The position numbers were made by a program, and so were the translations under genes. The notes beneath the pieces were generated by a model. It was not told the DNA's origin and did not search any database. It worked only from the letters and a program-made list of their open reading frames with translations. DNA of 6,087 bases from Candidatus Cardinium sp. cBcalN2 (GTDB lineage Bacteria; Bacteroidota; Bacteroidia; Cytophagales; Amoebophilaceae): positions 1 through 6,087 of the forward strand of contig NZ_JAACGD010000085.1 of the NCBI RefSeq assembly GCF_022810445.1, written 5' to 3'. This document shows positions 1 to 6,079 of the stretch, in pieces (the stretch's first letter is position 1; every line of letters starts with the position of its first letter).

Positions 1-73
1 CTTACACCTGGAAAAACAGAACTCGCCCGCTTCGCGGGCTTCAAACAGGCTGTTTTTCTATTTCAGCTGTAAG
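1..73. repeat. Nested inverted repeat with GC-rich core; possible bidirectional terminator
   Basis: Three nested pairings are visible. CTTACACCTG (1-10) pairs with CAGCTGTAAG (64-73) with one mismatch. GAAAAACAG (11-19) pairs perfectly with CTGTTTTTC (50-58). GCCCGC (25-30) pairs perfectly with GCGGGC (34-39) across a TTC loop. The core stem is followed by a T run on each strand, but only after a gap of several bases, so it is a poor match to a simple intrinsic terminator. It could end the tape measure transcript, form a structured RNA, or be the end of a mobile or repeat element cut by the window edge. Confidence 0.55.
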
Positions 74-210
74 GGCTGCTTGCTGATCGCAACTATTTTA
101 CAAGGGGCGTTTTTGCTTTTTCTACGTAACCTTTGCCACTGCGCTAAACGGCTACATCTGTAAGCTATGCTTTCTAATCGCAAATTTTTAGAAGGGGCGT
201 TTTTTGTCAT
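58..210 (-). CDS. Doubtful 50-residue basic ORF spanning a direct repeat
   Basis: An open frame from ATG (210-208) to TAG (60-58) encodes 50 residues beginning MTKNAPSKNLRLES and ending KIVAISKQPLQLK. It is rich in Lys and Arg and has no recognisable domain. KNAPSK near the start and KNAPCK near residue 33 both come from the two copies of the DNA repeat at 158-205 and 67-114. A one-base length difference puts the rest of the two copies in different frames, which argues against a protein-level repeat. The frame stays open upstream of the ATG for about 15 codons, to a TGA. It could be a small real gene, the tail of a decayed gene, or a chance frame inside a repeat element. I do not recognise it. 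Confidence 0.2.
   Translation of the reverse strand: MTKNAPSKNLRLESIAYRCSRLAQWQRLRRKSKNAPCKIVAISKQPLQLK
67..114. repeat. Imperfect direct repeat, copy A
   Basis: First of two roughly 48-bp copies offset by 91 bp. Shared blocks in order are CTGTAAG, ATCGCAA and AAGGGGCGTTTTT. By eye about 40 of 48 positions agree, allowing one gapped base. This copy overlaps the right arm of the inverted repeat at 1-73. Confidence 0.7.
158..205. repeat. Imperfect direct repeat, copy B
   Basis: Second copy of the repeat at 67-114, with the same ordered blocks CTGTAAG, ATCGCAA and AAGGGGCGTTTTT. It is one base shorter in the middle A/T stretch and has one more T at the end. It lacks the inverted-repeat structure that adjoins copy A. 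Confidence 0.7.
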
Positions 211-233
211 ATGTCCATAGCGGTGAATAAATA

Positions 234-270
234 TATAATAACTTGATATTCAATATACTTTATTATTATA
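234..270. repeat. A/T-only inverted repeat in the spacer
   Basis: TATAATAA (234-241) is perfectly complementary to TTATTATA (263-270), with a small TTGA/TCAA inverted pair (243-246 and 250-253) between them. In DNA this A/T-rich, such pairings arise easily by chance. It lies about 100 bp beyond the tape measure stop codon. Confidence 0.3.
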
Positions 271-372
271 GATATGATGGTAGCCGATTTAATAATCAAT
301 TAAATATAATCTTTAAGTTAACGCCATAGCCTGAACAGATACTTGGAATTACTAGATAAGTATTGAACACGG

Positions 373-3300
373 CTAAGCCATGTAAAATAAAACAATTTCT
401 TCTTGCATCCAAGGTAATTTAAGGTTATTCATAGACCAAGGGGGCAGCAAATCTACTGTATCATAGTCTTGATGTATAATCATCAAATGCCAAAATTTGC
501 TTTCGGTAGCATCATTATTATAATGTCTAGTTAAGATACCTAGCCTATTTAAAAAATAATTTTTCAAAATATCCTGTGTGGTAGCCTCTTGGTATAAGGT
601 GGTTTCGTTAAGATTTTTTAAACTTGTCCAGCGCTTTATTACTTTGTCAAAAAGTAGTTTGCTATTATCTTCTATGGCTTTTATATCATTCCTGGCTATT
701 ACCTCCTTCTCTCCTATTGTTTCTATAGTTTCTTGTTGAGGCTGTTTTGATGACTTATCTTTGATGACTTCGATCTCTTTTTGCTTCTGTTGCGCCTGAT
801 CTAGGTCATCTAGATCGTAAGCTTCATCTATGGCTTTATAAGGTAGCAATACTTCATCATAGGTCAATCCACAAAGTAGTTTAGGCAGGGTAAGTTGCCA
901 TTCTGGATTCTTGAGTTTGCCAGTAACCAAGTATTGCAAGAGGTAGACCCCATTATGGGCCGCTTGTTCACAGACAAATTGGTTACCTACCATCAGGTTA
1001 TGGCTTCTAAAAAAGTCATACAGGAAAGGCCATAGAAAAACTAATCCACTATTTTTAGTATAAACTCTAATTTCTTCTTCTGGTTTACAAGATTTTTTGG
1101 ATGGTTCTTTTGCTAGCTTGCTTGGTAAGATTTCTGATGCATTATGCGCTAAAGTGGAGCTACTAATGGTAGGTGTATGGATACGAGTTATCAGTGGCTT
1201 AAGTAAGGTTATCATCTTGCGTGCTTGTTTAGTAGCCGGTCTGGTAGTTAAAATAGATTTAATAATCTGATATATATCTTCTTTGGGACAGCAAGTAGTA
1301 AGTAGGGTACTATGTATAAACTCCTTTTCTTTAAATCGACTTTTGGTAATCAAATAATGTATAGTAGAGATGTATAGTTCCTTTTGCCATGTAGATAGAT
1401 TAGGCAGTTGGGTGGTTGGATGTTGCAATGGATGACTAAATAGCTCCAGGTAGTACTTTACAAATGGCGCATTATCTTGTGCTAAACATGTTATCATCTC
1501 TTTACTAACTTCTTGACTAAAGTAGTGTACCATACGTCTGGCAACCAATGGATGATTAGGCTGTTCTTCTAAAAACTTTAATAAAGCCAATGGTTGGTCA
1601 GCCATAAACTGAACCAATTGCTTACCAAATGTATGGGTCGATAGATGAAAATTTTGGCTAAAAAGAGATAGACTACCATTAAGCAATAGATGGAGTTTGG
1701 TTAAAAGAGGATCTTTGCATCCACTTTCTATGGCTTGTTGCTGGATTTTTTGTTGGTATTTTGCTGCCAGCCTATTCAATGAACTAGTTAACTGTTCTAC
1801 TGCTGGTATCTCCTTGGCATCCTGAATAAGAAGCTGAAAAGTTTGTACCAATGTAGTTGGTGGTATTGCTAAAACGTTACTCAATGCGATGGTGGTTTGT
1901 GCGAGCCAATCATCTGTAGGAATAGATGATTGAGGTAAGGTTTTGAATAGACTATTCCAAAATACATTTTTACTGCTATGGTGTTGTCCTAGTGCACCTT
2001 GTGTGGCACACCACAATTGATAGATCCCTTTTATAGAGTTGGCTAAGGTTTGCCCCACATCACTGTGGCTTTGCACTAATAAGATAAGTTGGGCATGCGT
2101 AAAATTGGCAATAAGTCGTTGACGTACATGTATTTTATCTTGTGCCAAAGAAAAAGTAGGCAGCTGGTTGATAACATCATTGAGTAAGGCGGTGCTATCT
2201 GGATAGTTGCCAAGCTTTCCGGTATGCAAAAAAAGGTGCCATCTTTGTGCAACCCGTTCTTTTTTGCTTTGTATAGAAGTGCTCATCTCTTTAGATAAGC
2301 TAAGGCTCATGGTCTTTTTTAAGCTTTTAGAAGTAGTTGGCAAGTGATCTGTGACCAATTGATGAATCGCTGATTGAGAGAGATCAGCTGCATCAGATTG
2401 TCGTACAATAGCTTTAATAGCAGGCAATAGCCTATTATAATAAAGGGGTAGGAGTAGCTTGTCTAATTGAAATTTTTCGTGTGTAGATAGAAAAATAAGA
2501 TCCACCTCATCTAGCTTATCTAAGTGCAATGGGGTTAAATTTTTTTTAAGCAAAGCAAAGGCCTCTACTAGCTGGTTATCGGTTACTTGCTTGGCTGCAT
2601 CCATCAACTGATCACATAAGACCAACGGACTAGATGAAAGCGCTACACCAAGATGCATGAATAAGCAGGCTATATACTGTTTTTCGGTAGTAGGTGGTCT
2701 ATGAACAATAGCTGCTGTGATAAAAATTTCTTTTATATAACGAGTATTAGTCTGATTTTCAGTGCTTTGTAGTAGGTTTGACTGGATGATTACTTTTTCT
2801 AGTCGTTCTATCACCTGACCAGAAAATGGAATAAAGGCTTGTAACAGTTTACCTAGAATGGACTCTGTGGCATGTTGAATAAGTTTTTTTAAAATAACTG
2901 CTTCTTGTAACAAAGGTGCCAACTCATCCCGTATTTGCGTGGGTGTGGCCTGCCCCAAACACTTGGCTATTACATAGGCTGGAACCAGCTGATCTGTTGG
3001 TAATTCATTATAAAGAAGAAAATTGACTACATCAGATAATGAAGTTTTTGCCACCAAACCATGCGCCTTATCTAAGGAAGATGAGGTGGATTTTGTGGCC
3101 AATAGGTCAAACGACTCTGCTGCGTTATCAGCTAGCTCATCCCATAAATTAGCAGCCAATGGCGTATAAGCCTTAAGATGCTTGGCAATACGTGCTATAT
3201 AGTGCTTTTCCGTAGCAGGTGGATCTACCATAGCTGCTTTAATAAAAATATTTTTGATCAAATCAATATTTAGCTGAGGTTCAGTAACCTGTAGTAACCG

Positions 3301-4635
3301 ACTAATCATGGTTGCTAAGTTATCTAGAAACTTATTTGAAAGAGGTATGCGTTGTGTAAGCCTGCTTTTTATTACCTCTATTACAGGTAAAATATGATTG
3401 ACTACCCCATTTGTATCTTCCAAGTTAGGTATCTGTTGCATCATGCCCCCTTGACCTAGCGTTCTTGATGCCGATGGTCCCATGCTGGCTTTTATTCGAG
3501 GATCTACAGATCGCAAGAATGGAGTCAAGAGGTTATCAGGTAAGTTGTTGAACAATTTTTCCTTGTTTTTTTTTTCTTTAAGCCAACTTTTTACCAAGAG
3601 ACGTATGCCTGGCTTATCTATCTCTATTTTAATCTCTCTAATAGCTGCTGATAGTTGATAGGAAGGCATAGTATGATTGCCTATTGCGTCCAATTTTTTT
3701 AATACCTTTTCTTGGTTTTTAGCATCTTGATAGCCAAATTTCGGTGGTGTGGCAATCAGGTCACGCAACTGAAGCACCGATGTGCTAGTTACTTGTTTGG
3801 ATAAAGATTTTCGTTCATTATCTGCATGGTAAGTGTGTAATTTTTCTAGGATTGTTTCGTAGTTGATGGAGGTTTGCATGGCTACTTCTTGAAGTAGCAT
3901 ATGCAAAAAACCGATGCGATCTGCTTTGCCCTTTTGTTGTTTGATGGTACCCAACAGCGCCATTCCAAGTAACTGTTGCACGGGTGCGTATAACCCACTA
4001 TTTAAAACACCCGTTTGATCTAATATCAAACCTATTTCCGCTAGCACAGGTGCAAAGTTTTGTATTGGCTGTTTCAGTAAGCAGGACAGGGTATGTTCCA
4101 AAGTGGTTTGAGAAAAAAGTGCCATAGAACGTTGAAGGGCTTTTTCTTTTTTATGCAGATTAAACCAAAGTTGCTCTATGAGCAGAGGATACTTGTCGAG
4201 CAAGGTTAAATATATTTTTTCAATCTGTTTTTCAGAACGTTCAACCATCCACCAAGCAAAATTACCCTCTGATAGATAATGCGCTATGGCCTCTCGTTTG
4301 GCATCTGGTAGTGGTATGACTTGGTTAGCCTTAGGATTATGTATCACTTTATTAATCGCTTCTTTTAACTCAAGCGTTAAGCTATGTTCGATCTGGGGAG
4401 GCAACTGTTTGCTCAAGAGAGACAGATTTACGTTACCGCCATCTATAACCAGTTTGTCTAAATAGATCACTACATCGCTAGGAACATAATCAGAAAAAAT
4501 TTTTGATAAGATGGGTAGCAGCCGCTTCTGGATGACTTTATGAAGGGTATGTTGGACTAATTTATGTTGACTATGGTTTTCAAGGGTAACTTCAATCCGG
4601 CTACGTAAAATAACATGATGTTGTTTGGTAGGCAT
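373..4635 (-). CDS. Contractile injection system tape measure protein (CIS_TMP family, Afp14-like)
   Basis: A 1420-residue protein whose ends match the tape measure proteins of extracellular and subtype-iv contractile injection systems (Afp, PVC, MAC, T6SSiv). In the family this protein sits inside the growing inner tube and is thought to set its length. Residues 6-69 form the N-terminal block (HHVILRSRIEVTLE, then RLLPILSKIF and IYLDKLVID). Residues 1196-1257 carry the C-terminal signature SGLVFLWPFL, then LLQYLVTGK and LPKLLCGL. Residues 1322-1417 carry the last block (KVIKRWTSLKN, FLNRLGIL, then PPWSMNNLKLPWM). Between them lies about 1100 residues of helical, leucine-rich sequence with modules built around a FL..G.LP-like motif (about 119-130, 539-547 and 802-809) and an internal duplication (417-515 against 588-698). 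Two polar linkers flank the first C-terminal block (about 1170-1190 and 1261-1320). The ATG at 4635 is preceded by an A/T-rich leader without Shine-Dalgarno, and the family block begins within a few residues of it. The stop is TAG at 375-373. The gene starts 15 bp after the glycosylase gene. Family assignment is firm; the length-setting role is inferred from the family. Confidence 0.93.
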   Translation of the reverse strand: MPTKQHHVILRSRIEVTLENHSQHKLVQHTLHKVIQKRLLPILSKIFSDYVPSDVVIYLDKLVIDGGNVNLSLLSKQLPPQIEHSLTLELKEAINKVIHNPKANQVIPLPDAKREAIAHYLSEGNFAWWMVERSEKQIEKIYLTLLDKYPLLIEQLWFNLHKKEKALQRSMALFSQTTLEHTLSCLLKQPIQNFAPVLAEIGLILDQTGVLNSGLYAPVQQLLGMALLGTIKQQKGKADRIGFLHMLLQEVAMQTSINYETILEKLHTYHADNERKSLSKQVTSTSVLQLRDLIATPPKFGYQDAKNQEKVLKKLDAIGNHTMPSYQLSAAIREIKIEIDKPGIRLLVKSWLKEKKNKEKLFNNLPDNLLTPFLRSVDPRIKASMGPSASRTLGQGGMMQQIPNLEDTNGVVNHILPVIEVIKSRLTQRIPLSNKFLDNLATMISRLLQVTEPQLNIDLIKNIFIKAAMVDPPATEKHYIARIAKHLKAYTPLAANLWDELADNAAESFDLLATKSTSSSLDKAHGLVAKTSLSDVVNFLLYNELPTDQLVPAYVIAKCLGQATPTQIRDELAPLLQEAVILKKLIQHATESILGKLLQAFIPFSGQVIERLEKVIIQSNLLQSTENQTNTRYIKEIFITAAIVHRPPTTEKQYIACLFMHLGVALSSSPLVLCDQLMDAAKQVTDNQLVEAFALLKKNLTPLHLDKLDEVDLIFLSTHEKFQLDKLLLPLYYNRLLPAIKAIVRQSDAADLSQSAIHQLVTDHLPTTSKSLKKTMSLSLSKEMSTSIQSKKERVAQRWHLFLHTGKLGNYPDSTALLNDVINQLPTFSLAQDKIHVRQRLIANFTHAQLILLVQSHSDVGQTLANSIKGIYQLWCATQGALGQHHSSKNVFWNSLFKTLPQSSIPTDDWLAQTTIALSNVLAIPPTTLVQTFQLLIQDAKEIPAVEQLTSSLNRLAAKYQQKIQQQAIESGCKDPLLTKLHLLLNGSLSLFSQNFHLSTHTFGKQLVQFMADQPLALLKFLEEQPNHPLVARRMVHYFSQEVSKEMITCLAQDNAPFVKYYLELFSHPLQHPTTQLPNLSTWQKELYISTIHYLITKSRFKEKEFIHSTLLTTCCPKEDIYQIIKSILTTRPATKQARKMITLLKPLITRIHTPTISSSTLAHNASEILPSKLAKEPSKKSCKPEEEIRVYTKNSGLVFLWPFLYDFFRSHNLMVGNQFVCEQAAHNGVYLLQYLVTGKLKNPEWQLTLPKLLCGLTYDEVLLPYKAIDEAYDLDDLDQAQQKQKEIEVIKDKSSKQPQQETIETIGEKEVIARNDIKAIEDNSKLLFDKVIKRWTSLKNLNETTLYQEATTQDILKNYFLNRLGILTRHYNNDATESKFWHLMIIHQDYDTVDLLPPWSMNNLKLPWMQEEIVLFYMA

Positions 4636-4650
4636 AATTATTTAAAAAGT

Positions 4651-5154
4651 CTAATCAGTAACAACATACCGCCACATTTTATCTAATCCTTTTGAAATAC
4701 CTATTCTAGGTGTTGCCTTGTAGGGTAATGTGCAACCTATATCTTTAATATATAATAGGTTTGATAAGGTTACATCAATCCCGTTATGGTTTAAATTAAT
4801 ACCTAACCATTGGCAAAGCTTGCCCGGGCCATCTAGATAAGTATAAGGTGGATGAATAAGTTTTATCCCTCTAATCAGAGTAGCTGATGGAAAATTTAAA
4901 GCTTCTGTAACCATATTTAAGCAATAATATTTACCATATATAAAATATACATAACTAAACCCTGCTGGCCCAAACATTACTTTATTTCTTTGCGTGACAC
5001 CTCTAGCCCCATGGCAAGCAGGGTCATCTGTGCCAATATAGCTTTCTGTTTCCGTAATAATGCCTTGAAAATTATGAAAACACAATAATTTACCAATTAA
5101 ATGCGTACTGACCGTATTGGTATCTTGTGCAAAAAAAGCTCTATTTAGGATCAT
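4651..5154 (-). CDS. mpg: 3-methyladenine DNA glycosylase, AAG/MPG family
   Basis: A 167-residue monofunctional DNA glycosylase of the Pur_DNA_glyco (AAG/MPG) family. It is expected to cut alkylated or deaminated purines such as 3-methyladenine and hypoxanthine from DNA, starting base excision repair. By alignment in memory to human AAG, the key residues are present: Glu37 in ETESY is the catalytic acid (human E125), Tyr39 matches Y127, His48 matches H136, and Tyr70 in YVYFIYG matches the base-stacking, helix-intercalating Y159. Tyr73 matches Y162 and Asn80 in CLNM matches N169. Further family marks are [24 protein letters not shown] and the late PRIGIS followed by WRY. The protein is short for the family (often 180-210 residues) but covers the whole fold, with trimming mainly at the termini. 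The ATG at 5154 gives the usual [10 protein letters not shown] beginning, and an in-frame TGA lies seven codons upstream. No Shine-Dalgarno is visible. It ends 15 bp before the tape measure start on the same strand, so the two are probably co-transcribed. Confidence 0.95.
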   Translation of the reverse strand: MILNRAFFAQDTNTVSTHLIGKLLCFHNFQGIITETESYIGTDDPACHGARGVTQRNKVMFGPAGFSYVYFIYGKYYCLNMVTEALNFPSATLIRGIKLIHPPYTYLDGPGKLCQWLGINLNHNGIDVTLSNLLYIKDIGCTLPYKATPRIGISKGLDKMWRYVVTD

Positions 5155-5280
5155 ATAGCCTAGTGGTTCAGGTCAGACATCAAGCCAACTTAAATAAAAT
5201 CAACTTAAAACATAGGCCCGTGCTCTTGGTTTCCGATAGCGTCAGATTTTGTATCAAGGGCCAAGAGATTATATCAGTTG
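5155..5280. other. Intergenic spacer between transporter and glycosylase genes
   Basis: This 126-bp gap lies between two genes on the same strand. It holds the inverted repeat at 5223-5267 and, nearer the glycosylase, a direct repeat of CAACTTAAA (5186-5194 and 5201-5209). The gap is long enough for a separate promoter for the glycosylase and tape measure pair, but I see no convincing promoter match. Confidence 0.5.
5223..5267 (-). repeat. Inverted repeat just downstream of the transporter gene
   Basis: CTCTTGG (5223-5229) and CCAAGAG (5261-5267) are perfectly complementary, and inside them GATA (5235-5238) pairs with TATC (5252-5255). An alternative pairing joins GGCCC (5215-5219) with GGGCC (5258-5262) and excludes the first. 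The element begins 14 bp after the transporter stop codon in the direction of transcription. It could stabilise or attenuate the 3' end of that transcript, but no T run follows, so it is not a standard intrinsic terminator. Confidence 0.4.
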
Positions 5281-5883
5281 CTATAAGGGGGGTATTTTGG
5301 ATTTAACTTGCTTGACGGAACGTAATAGGCCCCTATATTGCTTAAGCTTAAGATAAAGCGGTTGCCCATATACAACTGCAATTGAACAAAGGTATACTAT
5401 AGACGCAAAAAGATAGGTATAGGTGGTTTCTTTATAGATAATCAACCAAACTTTATATAGAGGAAATGTTTTAGTAAAAAATAGTCCCATTATAAGATGA
5501 TCTACAAGGCCGAAGACCAATAGGCTTATATAATTGCTTATAGCAAATCGGTAGTGGCTGTTTAGCTTTAAAAAAAGCTTACAACCTATATAGGAAGCGA
5601 TCAATATAGCGCATAAAGAAGCTATTATAAGGCCACGAATAGGCTTTCCAGGTATAATGCAATAGGGCTTATTATATAATAAGACAAGGCTTATGGTCGT
5701 ACAAAATAGAATACTCATAGTAGCCTTTTGGCCACCATGACATTTTGCTATACCATTTAAGACAGTCCCTAAAATAGTCAATAGGAGTGCACAATAAACT
5801 ATTTTATTGGTAAAATTCATGAAATAGGTAGCGGCAAATAATAAGCCAAGTTTAAAGAAATAGTTGTTTAAAGTTTTATGCAT
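5281..5883 (-). CDS. Multi-pass membrane protein, probable divergent VUT/YhhQ-type queuosine-precursor transporter
   Basis: A 200-residue, very hydrophobic protein with about six likely membrane segments: residues 10-24, 28-46, 54-70, 83-105, 114-136 and 153-173. It ends in a basic cytoplasmic-type tail (KLKQYRGLLRSVKQVKSK). The layout resembles the VUT family, whose studied members (E. coli YhhQ, a Chlamydia homologue) import queuosine precursors for tRNA modification. The best match runs through RGLIIASLCAILIA, a KLFLKLNSHYRF loop, SNYISLLVFGLVD and LIMGLFF. This lines up with the family pattern R..IASF.AY..GQ..D..VF..L, then ST....N..D and the next membrane helix. The earlier family motif of the type LITDI.NE appears as LLTILGTVLNGI, without its acidic residues, so transport activity or substrate may have changed. 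Start ATG at 5883 follows an A-rich leader (AAATTAAACTACC) with no Shine-Dalgarno; stop TAG at 5283-5281. It is the most upstream gene visible, 126 bp before the glycosylase gene. That it is a membrane protein is nearly certain; the family is a by-eye call. Confidence 0.55.
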   Translation of the reverse strand: MHKTLNNYFFKLGLLFAATYFMNFTNKIVYCALLLTILGTVLNGIAKCHGGQKATMSILFCTTISLVLLYNKPYCIIPGKPIRGLIIASLCAILIASYIGCKLFLKLNSHYRFAISNYISLLVFGLVDHLIMGLFFTKTFPLYKVWLIIYKETTYTYLFASIVYLCSIAVVYGQPLYLKLKQYRGLLRSVKQVKSKIPPL

Positions 5884-6033
5884 GGTAGTTTAATTTTAGT
5901 AGACTCAGCACCTGATACCAATAGGTAACGAAAGCTTAAATATATAGATTTATATTATGCCCTGAAAGATAAATTGGATTTTGACATAAACTAATGGCTA
6001 GTTTTGTGGACGCTATTGTCGGTTCCTGACTTT

Positions 6034-6063
6034 GGTAAAAAAGGCTTTTTTTACCCCTTTTTT
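6034..6063 (+). terminator. Hairpin with T tract, terminator-like for rightward transcription
   Basis: GGTAAAAAA (6034-6042) pairs perfectly with TTTTTTACC (6047-6055) across a four-base loop, followed by CCTTTTTT (6056-6063). That is the layout of an intrinsic terminator on the plus strand, though the stem is mostly A/T and therefore weak. No plus-strand gene is visible upstream of it. It could instead insulate the region, or the A/T tracts may form structure by chance. A second hairpin overlaps it. Confidence 0.3.
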
Positions 6064-6079
6064 CTTAATAAAAAAGTGG
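6054..6079. repeat. Second overlapping hairpin, exclusive with the first
   Basis: CCCCTTTTTT (6054-6063) can pair with AAAAAAGTGG (6070-6079) at nine of ten positions across a six-base loop. Its left arm shares 6054-6055 with the hairpin at 6034-6055, so both cannot form fully at once. GTGGAC occurs here (6076-6081) and again at 6006-6011. Confidence 0.3.

Larger units (their letters stand above)
1..372. other. 372-bp flank downstream of the tape measure gene, no firm gene
   Basis: This stretch holds no convincing gene. From right to left it contains an AT-rich segment (about 220-340) with a weak A/T hairpin at 234-270. It then has two copies of an imperfect direct repeat (67-114 and 158-205) inside a doubtful 50-codon minus-strand open frame. 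At the left edge is a nested inverted repeat with a GC-rich core (1-73). Base composition changes sharply near 210: the left part is clearly more GC-rich than the right part, which suggests that the left part has a different origin or function from the AT-rich spacer. Confidence 0.7.

Noticed and set aside
339..363. ATACTT/AAGTAT hairpin just beyond the tape measure stop as its terminator
   Set aside because: Six A/T-rich pairs with a 13-base loop and no T run in the direction of transcription.
5158..5190. T-arm-like GGTTCAGGTC suggesting a tRNA in the gap
   Set aside because: No matching acceptor, D or anticodon stems can be drawn on either strand.
5213..5274. Short minus-strand open frame encoding ALDTKSDAIGNQEHGPMF
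   Set aside because: It has no ATG start, is about 20 codons long and coincides with the inverted repeat. It could be a remnant of a decayed gene but cannot be supported as one.
5964..5994. Bacteroidota-type promoter for the transporter gene: TTAG, 19 bp, TATCTTTC on the minus strand
   Set aside because: Each box has one mismatch to the TTTG / TAnnTTTG consensus, and in such AT-rich DNA a match of this quality is expected by chance. The implied leader of about 80 bases is possible but unsupported.
5994..6029. Plus-strand 11-codon frame starting MASFVDAIVGS
   Set aside because: Too short, no ribosome-binding context and no similarity that I recognise.
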